Notes under the pieces: generated by a model
Database searches by the model: none
Told to the model about the DNA's origin: nothing
The model's input: only the letters and a program-made list of their open reading frames with translations
Source of the DNA: Scilla litardierei
Taxonomy: Eukaryota > Streptophyta > Magnoliopsida > Asparagales > Asparagaceae
Direction: 5' to 3'
Assembly: GCA_030789695.1 (NCBI GenBank)
Contig: CM061133.1
Coordinates: 96,367,128-96,431,127 of the forward strand
DNA: 64,000 bases
Program-made: the position numbers and the translations under genes
In this document: in pieces, positions 44,711 through 55,892 of the stretch
Position numbering within the stretch: position 1 is the stretch's first letter
Layout: the number at the start of each line of letters is the position of its first letter

Positions 44711-45507
44711 TGCATAAATTTCATATTTATAGTCATCATTTTAGACATTTTCATAATTCAGCAGTCTCGGCCAGCGGACCGACCAGGGGAATGGCTAGTC
44801 CATGGTTCACTACCCCCAGACAGAGCCGAGGTGTTCCACAAACTAGTCCAAAAGACCACTGGCCGAATCATGATCCATTGAGACGCTGAATCAATCGAAT
44901 GTGGAAATTTCAGACTAGTTTAATAAGACACACATATTCACAAATGTGCATGACATTATGAAATAAAAACACCCAATGAGTCTCAGGCAAGCAACAGCAA
45001 CAGAAACACAAATGTGATGGACATTCTGAAATAAAACCACACACATTCTGAAATATGGGAACCATCCTACAAGCCTTCCTATTAATTGGGAAAGTATCAA
45101 GGCATTTCAGCGCATTCATGGTTACATCATTGGGCTATTAGAAAAAAAATCCAATATTTCAGAAATATTGCCATGAAAGATGAATGCATGCCACAAATAC
45201 AAAAAAGGCATGTCCATTATGATATAAAACCAAAGTTGCCTCTTTGCCAAAAATTCCAGCCATTCAAGCTTATTCCCATGCACAAAGGCAATATGCCAAT
45301 GTTTCTGCAAATGTTTGAGACATGTGGCACTATGCAAATGTTTAACCCAGAATTTACCCAACAACACATCCAAAAAATAACAAGATAGCAAGATAGCATG
45401 TTAACAAGATAGCAAGATAGCAAGATAGCATGCCAAAATTTACTCCCAATACTAATCTGAACCAAATTTACTCATCAACACATCCAAAAAAACAAGATAG
45501 CATGCCA
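44711..45507. other. Unassigned non-coding stretch
   Basis: AT-rich and without credible coding sequence. Contains short tandem AACAAGATAGC/AAGATAGC units at about 45376-45435, and a segment near 45185-45235 resembling 47005-47055. Confidence 0.5.
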
Positions 45508-45689
45508 GGGCCTGTTCTTTTGAATGGAATAGGAAAATAGGAATATATGTGTATCTGTTCCTGTTGCCTGACTGGGTCCATGACAATATTTTCGAAATCC
45601 AACTCCATTGTAAATATCCAAATGCCAATTTCAGACAACCTAAGTTGCTACACGAAAATTGCTACCAAATGCTAACTGCAAGCCCCAGA

Positions 45690-47915
45690 TACCAATATTG
45701 CATGTCCAAAAATGATAACATACCAAAGTCTAGGCATGCACATAGGCATTCAAGCTTATTCCAGGCACATATGCATGCAAAAGACAAACATATGTCATGG
45801 ATAGACTGAACCAAAACCCAAGTTAGCTCGGATGAAGAGTGACTTGATGCACACAGGTATGACATAGATACATAAATGAGAAGGAGATAAAGAAATATAT
45901 AGACATTACTCTCAAACCCAAATTATTCAAAGCCAAAAAAATATAAAAGCCAAATAACCGATTCCAGCTCAATGCCAAACAAATAGGAAGGAGAATACAA
46001 CAATAACTCATTCCAGCTCAATGCCACATAAATCACAGCATGGACCATGGATCAGTACTGACATGCACCCAGGCTTGCAATAGATTAGCATAGCAAATAG
46101 AATGAATAATTTGAATTTTATAGCCCTAACGAATTTATAAATAGCATTTTCCCAACTAGGTTGCTGGCAGCAGCGACTGAGGTATCTACCCAAGACAATC
46201 CCATAGCTGGGGTTTTATTTCCGACGGCAACCGATATACATCATAGGAACCAAGCTGCCAACCCTCCAATTAATTGGGATATTCAGAGTCTATATTACCA
46301 AATTCTTTTTATCATCATTGGGCTATAGAAAGAGAAAAAACTCAAATAATTCTTCTATATTGCAATGCACCCATGCATGCCTCAGATACACATATGTACA
46401 TGAACCCAATATATATAAATGCAACATATTTGTAGCATGCATCACCATTGCCATAAACCTATGCATCCTACAAATCCAACATTGTAAACTGAAAAACCAC
46501 CCCAATGAGTCTCAGGAATGCAGCAGGCAAAGATACAGAAAATGTGCAAGAAAATCAAGGATCATGTAATTCGATATTATAAGAAAAATTGAGCCAAATT
46601 AGCATTTTCATATCAGAACACTAATATGAACATAAGTATAACATAAATTTACTAATAGAAAGAAATATGCTTCATAGAACTCATTTTTGCCATTACAAAA
46701 AATTCCATTTTATGCAATCTTGGGAGATAATTGAGTTTCAGTTATAATCAATGAATCTTGGGAGATAATGAACATTACTGTGTTTCCCCTTTGAAAGATG
46801 ACTATTTATAAAGGATAACCTGATGACAAGTTTGAATGTTATAGGTGCTTATGCTTAATTCTTGGTAGGCCAAATAATAGACCTAGCTTAAGTGCTCCTT
46901 GTTTGCGACAGTGCATCAAACATATTTGTAGCCTGCATCACCATTGCCATGAATCCAGGCATGCTACAAATCCAATACTATCACATGAAAAAAACATATA
47001 AAATGGATGACTGTATGCCACAGATACAAAAAATGCATGTCCAAAATGATAACAAACCAAAGTCTAGGCATGCACATAGGGATTCAAGCTTATTCCAGGC
47101 ACATAGGCATGCAAAAGACAAACATATGGCATTGACAGCCTGAACCAAAACCCAAGTTACCTCTGATGATGAGACACTTGATGCACAAATATAAGACACA
47201 GATACATAAATGGCAAGGAGAGTCTGAAATATATGGCCTTTACTATCAAAACAAAAAAGAAGACAGCATTCCAGCAATGTTGTCATGCACACATGCATGC
47301 AAAAGTTACACAGATGCCATGGACATCCTGTAATTAAATCCATTTCATCTCAAAGCCAAAAAACCCCAATCTTTAAGAAATACTAAACAGCAGCATGCTA
47401 CTAAAAAACAAATGGGAAGGACAGTACAATAAAAACCCATTCCAGCTCAATGCCACAAATTACAGCATGGATCATGGATCAGTACTGACATGCACCCAGG
47501 CTTGCAATAGATTAGCATAGCAAAAAGAATGAATAATTTGAATTTTATAGCCCTCACGAATTTATAAATAGCATTTTCCCAACTAGGTTGCTGGCAGCAG
47601 GGCCTGAGGTATCTACCCAAGAAAATCCCATAACTTGGGTTTTATTTCCGACGGCAACCGATATACATTATAGGAACCAAGCTGCCAACCCTCCAATTAA
47701 TTGGGATATTCAAAGTCTATTTTACCAAATTATTTTTATCATCATTGGGCTATAGAAGAGAAAAAAAACTCAAATAATTCTTCTATATTGCAATGCACCC
47801 ATGCATGCCTCAGATACACATATGTACATGAACCTAATATATATAAATGCAACATATTTGTAGCATGCATCACCATTGCCATGAACCCAGGCATGCCACA
47901 AATCCAACACTGCCC
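45690..47915. repeat. Diverged tandem duplication
   Basis: About 45690-46490 is repeated at about 47030-47915. The best-conserved part (46010-46487 against 47435-47915) keeps long identical blocks such as ATCAGTACTGACATGCACCC. A third partial copy is near 46905-46980. Rich in GCATGC words; non-coding. Confidence 0.75.
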
Positions 47916-48492
47916 TGGAAATAAGGGAATAAAATCCGCATGAACTCATAGAAAAATATCTCCAACATTAGCATGCTGATATATCAAAGAAGTCATCTAT
48001 ATTGCAATGCAACCATGCATGCCACAGCTACATATATGGCTGTAAAATTCTGAAATAAAACCCAAGTTATCTCTGTGTAACTAATGCCATGAACCCAGAG
48101 ACAAACCATTCTGCCTAAAAGCCCCATCTTTTCCCCAACATTGCAAGGCAAACATGCATGCAAATGAGTCACATATAAGCTGGAAAGTATGCAAGAAAAT
48201 CCATGCTTCCACCCAGAAAATCCATGCAAGAAATAAAACCACATCACATGGAGCAATAAGGACATGAACCCATAAAAATAACAGATACACATATTGCCAA
48301 GAAATCAAGCATGCCCGTGAACATGCCATGAAACATAAAGCCACATAATATCATCTGCAATTCTAGTAGACATATTACATGTGTGATATGAGCCTAATTT
48401 ACAAATCCACCGTACATTCCCCCATCATCGTGCATGCTAGACATATTACTCAATTGTAGTAGATATATTACATGCTTGATATATTACTCCCA
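47916..48492. other. Non-coding stretch left of the Myb-like gene
   Basis: No credible coding sequence. Repeats of GACATATTACATG-like words occur near 48367-48480. It would be the 3' flank of the accessory gene. Confidence 0.5.
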
Positions 48493-48709
48493 TCAACGTA
48501 AGTTACCCCATCGACCTTCATCTTCGTCGTCCTCATTCTCACGATCGAATTCATCCATTTTCCTCTTTAGGTAACGAGTCCTTGCCACCTCCGGCATCCC
48601 CACATACTTCCTCCCCTCAACATCTCTTCAATAAGGTGTTCATACAATCTATCCAACTTCTCTGCCGGATACTCTGTGCGTGTATAGAGACTCTTACCAA
48701 TCTCCACAG
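48493..48709 (-). pseudogene. Myb/SANT-like accessory protein, C-terminal end
   Basis: Continues the reading frame of 61766-62158 across element D: the duplicated CACAG, counted once, restores the frame into EIGKSLYTRTEYPAEKLDRL. A one-base shift after IEEML changes frame, then VGMPEVARTRYLKRKMDEF leads to a stop at 48493. The basic-acidic tail is typical of these proteins. Confidence 0.78.
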
Positions 48710-49070
48710 TGATCGCACCCCGGCGTACACGTCCCGAGGCGACGGTTGTAGTTTTACCGCAAGCGCACGGTATAGCGGCGAGCGGGTATCGAACACAGGG
48801 AGGACGAATGACCGTGCTTGCTCCTAATCAACCTGGCTATTTAGAGGGATAATTGCCTTGGGTGATCCTGTCACAATCGTCAGACAAAAGTGCGAAATAT
48901 CAAATCAAATAAAGAACGCCTAGGGAATGGGGAATCCCCACTACTCACCGTATTTCACAAATGTGGTTCGCCGGTATCGAAATCGCTAGGATGAGAATTT
49001 GGATGAACTAGTTGCAACTAAATGTGGAACCAAGCTCACGCTCTCGCGCTGTTGCCGGTCTATAGCTATC

Positions 49071-49369
49071 CTAGGTTTGGGTCCAATCTCTTGCAAACCC
49101 TAGCCTAGGGAAGCTAGCATTAGGATCAACATCATCGTCCAATTGCGCACCGAGCCCAATCTCTTGCAAACTCGGTCCACAATCTAGATTAGGATAGTTC
49201 CTACCCGTCCAATCTCTTGCAAACGGGTATCGGCACGGAATTGCAACCGGAGATCCTAGCATCGGTCCAATCTCTTGCAAACCGATACTTCGAAAATCCG
49301 ACTCCAACCCAATTCGGATTTCTAGGGCTTCCTATCGAATTGGGATCCAATCTCTTGCAAATCCCAATT
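49071..49369 (-). repeat. Constant-loop/variable-stem hairpin array, D 3' LTR
   Basis: Five units around TCCAATCTCTTGCAAA. Cores and stems: 49082 with an 11-bp imperfect stem CTAGGTTTGGG; 49155 with ACCGAG/CTCGGT; 49208 with TACCCG/CGGGTA; 49266 with ATCGG/CCGAT; 49346 with AATTGGGA/TCCCAATT. The last four are perfect. Collinear with the array in C and repeated at 60310-60608 in the other D LTR. Confidence 0.93.
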
Positions 49370-49852
49370 GATGTGAATACCTAGCTATCCGTAGTAATTC
49401 GATCCCAATCTAATCCCTAATAACAATCCTAGCTCAATTTTTACCAATTCAACACAAATACGAAATTGGGCTTGTAGGGTTCATCCCCACGCCCCAAGAC
49501 GTGGAGACTACTCACTAATCATAGCAATAGCACAACAATTAGCAATGAAATAGACAATGGAATTCATCACAACAATGATATAAACAATAAAAATAGAGTT
49601 TTTGGGGAAGAGAAGTGCAAACCAATGTAGATCTTCAATCAACCCAACAAAAATCCAAGTTTTTCTCTTCTCCAATCACAATTAATAAAACTAAAAAGTA
49701 GACTCAAAAAGCTGCAAAAAATCTGAGAGGTGGCTCCCAAAACTAGGGTAAAAACAGAGCTTAAATAGCCCCAAAAATCGTCTAAAAATCCTGACCAAAA
49801 TGCCCCTGCACAGCCTGTTTTCCGCAAATTTCGCTACAGGCTGCGCATCGCA

Positions 49853-50230
49853 CTCGGCCGAGTGACAAATGTCGCTCGGCCGAGTGAAAACCCTGTCAAT
49901 TTTCCAGTAAGTCGGGGGCTTCAGGGGTCTTCAGTTCGGGGGCGGCTCGGCCGAGTGAGTTGTCGTCACTCGGCCGATGGCTTCACTTCACTCGGGCGGA
50001 CGGGATTTGCCACTCGGCCGAGTGGGTCTTCTGAAGCTCAGATGGCCGAAAAACAGTAACTTCGATCTTTTTGAGGGCCTTCGTCTGGGCGCCACTCGGG
50101 CGGACGTGGTATCGTCACTCGGCCGATGTGGTCTCCGTCGCTCGGCCGAGTACACATGGAAATCGTGTCTGAACGGGTCGGCCGAGCAGTGTCTCGCTGG
50201 TCGGCCGAGTGGCTCCTCCACTCGGCCGAG
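49853..50230. repeat. CTCGGCCGAG palindrome array, D 3' LTR
   Basis: Five exact and about five near copies (CTCGGCCGAT, GTCGGCCGAG) upstream of the TATA-like box. Repeated at 61092-61469. Confidence 0.9.
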
Positions 50231-50526
50231 TGGGACACAAAAAATGCCCAAACTGGTCGTTTTGGCCTCCTCGTCGCTCCGGCGACGTCCATTCTTCTTC
50301 CGCTCCTCTCCAATAGCAAAATACCCCTCGGGGAGGTCGTCGGTGGCCGTCTATCGTGAGCGCATCTCATGATCACTCCAAATCGCGCCAAATCGCCTGA
50401 AATGCGACAAAAACAACAAAGCGTGAAAAGCATCGCAATATCGTCGATATATCGTGAAAAACATGATTTGGGCGATCTAAATGGCATGCAAACATGCGGA
50501 AAAAGGTGTAAAATAAGGAGTGATCA

Positions 50527-52510
50527 AAATCCCCCAAGCTTGCCTCTTACTCGTCCTCGAGGAAGATAAGTAAAAAGCGAACCCGGTGGATTCGGAAAAC
50601 GAAAACGGCGAAAAACGAAAAAAAATGAAAAACGAAGAAGAATGAAAACCAAACGAAAATAAAGAAAGAAAGAAAGAATAGGTAGGATGCTAGATCATTT
50701 TCTCAGGACGTGGGTTTCACCTACTCTTATAGCATGCACCGAGTGAGAAATACATGTCAAAGAATCTCAATTTTGATATCATAGTAGAATAGTGCAAGTA
50801 GAAAATAGAAAACCCACGAACAACGGTATAATCATGAAAAACGGAATGATTTTAAAATTAACATCGCCTGGATCATCTAAAGCGGTATACAAATCTCAGA
50901 TCACACACTTTTCAATTGAACGCTTTCTATCTGGAGTATAAGAGTATCACATCATAGAATAGAGAGAATAGAAAAGTATGGATTTCATGAAATGAATGCT
51001 AGGCTTAGATTTCTGGATTTCGTAAAGCTAGAAACAATCTCACCGAGTATAGAATATTACTTAGCCTAGGTTGTCGTGCAATGTCAAGTAGTCGCTCTCT
51101 CACACATCAATGGATCTCCTCCCCCAAGCTTATCTATAAGCGTGGTGGCACAAAAATATTTACATCCCCATTTTTATATAGCTCCAAAGGCAAAGAAGGG
51201 AAAGAAGAAAGAAAGTAAGCGAGATGGGATCTTTTATTGAGGATTTTTCCTCTTTTCTCTTTTTTTTTCTTTTTTTTTTCCTTTTTTTTAGCACAAAGCA
51301 ACATATATACAATGATCCCAACTCAGAGAGAGGTAATGATATACAAGAATGTTTTTCTCTCTTTTATTCTTCTCTTCTCTCTCTCTCTTTTTTTTTATTT
51401 TTGAAATAAGAGATTTGGAGCTAGGAATTAATAGCGGGGGAAATGCCATAAAATAGAGTCACTAAGGGGAGATTCACCAATGATTTTAAAAGTAGAGAAG
51501 TGATGTTCAAGATTTGTGGAGAAAGAAATAAATATAACTCTCGGCTCACTCTATAAGACATGCACGACAACTTCAGCAGGGTAATCTAATCTACTCAGTT
51601 TCGATCACAAAAAAGCTAACTAATCCAGATATATCTTAGCTAATCATCATTCAATCATCCGGAAGTGAAGTGTACAATTCATGCATATAGAAGTGATAAA
51701 GGAAAAGAAGTCAGTACTCCAGATATAGGCATTCAATGCGTGAATCTTGGTGTGTTTTCTGTGATAGCATACATATGAATATTCAGGCTCAGCTAATAAT
51801 AAAATTTCATCCATTTTCATGAGGAAAAAGTGTGGGTTACTATTTCTAAATGTAAAGCAAGTCATAGCATATGATATCAGAAATGAAATCTAAGACACGA
51901 CAAATATAGCATGCATATAGAATAAGCTAACTCCACGTAGACATCATCACAGAAAATTCATCTCTAGCATGAGATGAAAAAGAAATAAAGATAAAGTAAA
52001 ATAGAACTATGCAATGCGGCACACAGGAAAATAAGAAAAACGTGATGCATGGCAAGATAAATGAAAAAAATAATGAAAAATAAGTGCAAAAGTGAAAAAC
52101 GGTGTGGAAAAAAAAACTAAAAATAAGGGTGGCAAATCGAAAAAGAACGTGAGAACTCACTCCCCCAAGCTAAAGTGCACAGTGTCCTCAATGTGCAAAG
52201 TGTGGCACACAGAGAGACATGTAATGAGAGGGGCAAGTGAGGATGCATGCATGATGGAAAGAAAAAAAAGATAATAAAACGAAAAATAAAGAAACGAAAA
52301 TATGATGCGGATATGATGCATGCACAGATATGAGTGATACGAGTAAAAATGGGTCACCAAAAGCTCTCCCTCTCTCCCAAAAAAGATATATAAAGAGACG
52401 GCAAATGAGAATCACAAAAAGGTGAGGGGAGGGGGGTGGACAAAAGTGCATCAGGACCCAGCAGAGACGGGCAGCACAACGGCAGGAATGGATAAAGGCA
52501 TCAAGAGTGC
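50527..52510 (-). other. Element D polypurine tract and 3' non-coding region
   Basis: AGCTTGGGGGATTT (minus strand, 50527-50541) abuts the LTR as in C. AGCTTGGGGG-like copies recur at 51121-51131 and 52163-52172. T-rich and CT-repeat stretches at 51235-51400. No coding sequence. Confidence 0.75.
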
Positions 52511-54697
52511 CTAAGAAGGCGGTGCCGCGCCGTCTCCGTCCTGAGGCGGAGGTGGTGGTGGTGGTGTGGGCTGCTGAGCTGGGGTGGAAGCGGAAGCAGG
52601 TCTAGTGTGTGTGGAAGTGTGTGTGGGAACCTGCTGGGTGGGCTGGGGTACGCGAGGGAGACGCTCCAGCACCTGTGTAAGGCAGTAGTGGATCTGGGGT
52701 ATCAGGTCGAAGCGTCCAGCAATCGCAGAGACGGTGGAGGACAGGGTCCTAAGGTCTCCTCTAAGACCACTCACCGCCAACTCAAGAGCACGTATGCTCT
52801 GCAGTGTAGTGTCGGGCGGGGGTGGGGCAGAAGGACGCACCGGTCTAGGCTGCGCAGGGCGAGGCTGGCGTACGCGTGTGGAGTATGTAACGGGCTCAGC
52901 AGGGAATGGGACAAAAGGTGCCGCGCCTGGAAAAGTGGGCCTAGCCTCGGTGTGAGGCCGGGACACCAGCTGGCGAGAAGTGGAGGCAGCGGCAGCAAAG
53001 GAGGCGTGCAAAAGAGGCAACGAGGTGGCCAGAGAGGTCCGTGGCACAGAAGTGTGGACAGACGCCACGACACTCTCGGAGAAAACGGCGGCAGTGGAGA
53101 CAGAGGAATCTCCCGCTGGGGCAGAAGTGTGCGGTCCAAAAGGTGTAACCCCAGCGGAGATCATGCTAACCATGGTCTCCACGACCGCGGTGAACGAGGG
53201 CTCTCCACTCTCAACAAAGGTCTGCGGGCGATGGGGGAGAGCGGAGCAAAGGGGCTCCACGGACAGAGGGCCGGAGGTGGCAGCAGGAGTGGTGGGGACA
53301 GCCTCGGAAGTGGTGACAGTGGTGGAAGTGGGCTCAGCAAAAGTACTCTCGACACAGGCAGAGGTGGGGACAGAAGTGTCAAGAGCAGTGGAAAAGTCAG
53401 GAACAGGCTGAGAGGCCACAGGGTCGACGGGGTGGGCAGCAGGCTCGGAAGGGTGTGCAGCAGGGTCTGCGGGAGCAGCGTGGGCAGCGTGGGCCTGCTC
53501 GGCCTCCTCGGCCTCGAGCACGTAGGCGGTGGGAATGAGGACATCCATCGCCGGAATCCAGTCAACGTGGGCTGGTGCAATCAGAGTCCGAGCAGGGCTC
53601 GGGAGAATCATGTAATCGGCCCCATAGGGGCCGTGCAACCAGACCCAGTGACGCTCACCATGCGGACGCAGCATCTTCATCCGGGCCATAACGTCTATCG
53701 ACAAGGAAGTGGGGCCCGGAACGCGTCGCAGGTCGTCGGGTAGGTCCTCGTCGGTCATCATGGTAAGCAAGGTGATCAGACCGCCGCAGCATATCGGTGA
53801 GCGAGCGCCCACCGACACAATGATACGGTCTAGAAACCAAGCCGCAATGTCGATCACGACGGCGGGGACAAGCTCGAGTCCATCCCTAGACAGAGCTCTG
53901 GGACGTGTCATCGCGTAGAGCATGTAAAGATCTGGCGTAGACATCGTGCCCGGCTCATATCTGGCCAAAAAGGTAGTCGCCATAAGGCGCTGGGCAATGC
54001 GTAGGCAGGGGTGGACTATGGCCGAGGCCTTGGCCCTACTAGGGTCAAAGGCAGCGTGGTGGCCTGTGATCCGGGCCCAGAAGGCACCGGCGTCGAAAGA
54101 AGGTGGGGGGATGTGGGTAGGGCCGTAACCGCGATCGGCTCCGGGGACGGCGGGCCATGAGAAAAATGCTCTCATCATATCGAGAGTGACCTGGCACTCT
54201 CGATCCATGAACCGGAATGAGCATCCCTCATCGGTCCGGGCGATCGAACTCAAAACCTCAAGTGTCAGGCGGGTAAAAGTATCCGCCGACACTTGAAGGA
54301 AGTCGCGCCAACCCACGTTGTCGTACAACGTGAGTATCCCCTCAAGTACCCCAAGGCGTCCAAGGTCAGCGAGGTGTGCAAACCTGGAGGGTACGATCGA
54401 GCGCTGGGAGATACGCTCGAAGACGGCGCGGTGTGCGTCGTCTCGGAACGTAATCCCGAGCGGCCCGACCAGTGGAGCCGGTGGTGGTGGCTGTGGATCG
54501 GCAGGGAGAGGCTGTGCGGGCTGTGGCTGCGCTGCAGGCTGTGCGGGGTGTGCGGGGCCTGCAGGCTGTGCTGGGTGTGCGGTGTGTGTGGGGGACGGTG
54601 GAGGAGAGTCCTCCAACTCGTGGGAGGGGCCGGCATCATCCGACCGCTTCCGCTTGGCGGAAGCTCTCTTCGACCGCGGCCGTGTCCGGGGCGGCAT
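52511..54697 (-). CDS. Env-position ORF of element D (ATHILA ORF1-like domain)
   Basis: 728 residues, intact. A basic start (MPPRTRPRSKRASAKRKR) is followed by a Pro/Ala/His/Gln-rich low-complexity stretch. The folded domain at about 95-400 contains ERISQRSIVPSRFAHLADLG, FTRLTLEVLSSI, FRFMDRECQVTLDMM and a helical run (AAWFLDRIIVSVG). The tail is Ser/Thr/Pro-rich. The domain resembles the plant 'Arabidopsis retrotransposon ORF-1'/Athila family, as judged from memory of its pattern. I see no signal peptide and no convincing transmembrane anchor, so an envelope role is not supported by the sequence; position alone suggests the label. Confidence 0.7.
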   Translation of the reverse strand: MPPRTRPRSKRASAKRKRSDDAGPSHELEDSPPPSPTHTAHPAQPAGPAHPAQPAAQPQPAQPLPADPQPPPPAPLVGPLGITFRDDAHRAVFERISQRSIVPSRFAHLADLGRLGVLEGILTLYDNVGWRDFLQVSADTFTRLTLEVLSSIARTDEGCSFRFMDRECQVTLDMMRAFFSWPAVPGADRGYGPTHIPPPSFDAGAFWARITGHHAAFDPSRAKASAIVHPCLRIAQRLMATTFLARYEPGTMSTPDLYMLYAMTRPRALSRDGLELVPAVVIDIAAWFLDRIIVSVGARSPICCGGLITLLTMMTDEDLPDDLRRVPGPTSLSIDVMARMKMLRPHGERHWVWLHGPYGADYMILPSPARTLIAPAHVDWIPAMDVLIPTAYVLEAEEAEQAHAAHAAPADPAAHPSEPAAHPVDPVASQPVPDFSTALDTSVPTSACVESTFAEPTSTTVTTSEAVPTTPAATSGPLSVEPLCSALPHRPQTFVESGEPSFTAVVETMVSMISAGVTPFGPHTSAPAGDSSVSTAAVFSESVVASVHTSVPRTSLATSLPLLHASFAAAASTSRQLVSRPHTEARPTFPGAAPFVPFPAEPVTYSTRVRQPRPAQPRPVRPSAPPPPDTTLQSIRALELAVSGLRGDLRTLSSTVSAIAGRFDLIPQIHYCLTQVLERLPRVPQPTQQVPTHTSTHTRPASASTPAQQPTPPPPPPPQDGDGAAPPS

Positions 54698-55892
54698 ATC
54701 TGCCCCGAGCGCGCGCCGAAAAGTGAAAAGTGCGGCGTGTGCACAAAGAGTGGAAAGAGTTTACCCAAACACGCCGCGAGTGCTAAGCAGTGGAAGCGTG
54801 CGAAGTCCGCGCCTCCACGAAGTCCTGAGCAGCCCGTAAAAGCTCCCCTGAGCTCCCCTAGGCTCCAAAAAGCAACCTGCGCATGGAAAAGCGATATCAG
54901 CGAGTAATAATCAAAATGTATGGAGCAATAGGGGTATAACAGATAGATATGGGAATTGATTCGGGTTAGGGGTTCGATTAACACACGGATCCTCAAAAAC
55001 TACGCAAAAAGAGAAGAAAATGGTGAAAATAAGCGAACCGGAGGTGATCGGAGACGGGGCTGCCGGCGGCGACTCGGGCGGGGTCCGGCGATGGTCGGCC
55101 GGCGATGGCAGGCCGAGCGGCGGCGCGCGCGGGCGAGTGGCTGTTGGGCGAGGCGAGATCGGGCGAGGGAAAGCTGAGGGGGCGCGGGCGAAGGGGTTTT
55201 TTTTTCGTTTTCGAAAACTGCGCCCCCCCTTGGCTTTATATTAAAAAGTTACGACTCGGCCGAGTGGCTTTACTCACTCGGCCGAGCGAGGCAAATAAAA
55301 ATTTCTCCCCGATATCGCTTCGGCCGAGTGGCTTTGCCATGCTCGGCCGAGTGGAGTAAGTCCATTCGGCCGAGTGACTCAAGCTACTCGGCATAACTCG
55401 CCCTAGGAGGGTATCCGTTTCACTCGGCCGAGTGAATATATATACTCGGCCGAGTAACAGTTATAATGAAATGAGAAAAATAGACAGAGAGTTGGGTACA
55501 GCAGACTTCCCTCGTTCGTGAGCGGCTCGGCCGGACGAACTTCTGTACTCGGCCGAGTGACTAGTATACTCGGCCGAGTGAGCCTTGTATTCTGCTGTTT
55601 GTCTTCGTTTAGGCTCTAAACTCCGTCTTTCTTCCTCCAGTCGATTTCATGCTCCTCCTAAGCATCGAACGCCTTCTTGGGGCGCTCCTCATCGTCTCGT
55701 TCATTCTCCTCATGATGATCTACCTATCTTCTCTCCTGTCAAGAAAAATAGGACCCGTTATCACAAAATTTTTGGTCGGATGACTCAAAACACTAAAAAT
55801 CTCTAAAACGAAAATAAAGAAAAAGCAAAAACCGTCGGGTTGCCTCCCGAAAAGCGCTCGTTTTAGGTCGTGAGCTCGACCCCCTATAATTT
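54698..55892 (-). other. Spacer between integrase and env-position ORF
   Basis: 1.2 kb, non-coding. The 54990-55230 part is GC-rich, the 55235-55578 part carries the palindromic array. It would be the leader of a subgenomic RNA if the internal promoter is real. Confidence 0.55.
55235..55578 (-). promoter_or_regulatory. Candidate internal promoter of element D
   Basis: About nine CTCGGCCGAG palindromes or near copies (55255-55578) directly precede a minus-strand TTAATATAAA (55235-55244), about 540 nt upstream of the ATG of the env-position ORF. The same two parts in the same order form the U3 promoter region of the C and D LTRs. Function inferred. Confidence 0.5.

Larger units (their letters stand above)
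48710..50526 (-). repeat. 3' LTR of element D
   Basis: Minus strand starts TGATCACTCC and ends GCGATCA, as in C. TATA-like box 49761-49767, hairpin array 49071-49369, CTCGGCCGAG array 49853-50230. Confidence 0.94.

Noticed and set aside
45508..45545. hAT-type terminal repeat (CAGGGCC...)
   Set aside because: No 8-bp duplication or matching inverse end was found; the PIF/Tourist resemblance is better but still weak.
44711..48492. Small open frames as host genes
   Set aside because: All are under 130 codons, overlapping on both strands, low complexity or duplicated, with no domain or splice context.
52607..54907. Plus-strand frames opposite the env-position ORF
   Set aside because: GC-rich antisense shadows without recognisable domains; the minus-strand ORF has the Athila-like domain and full length.
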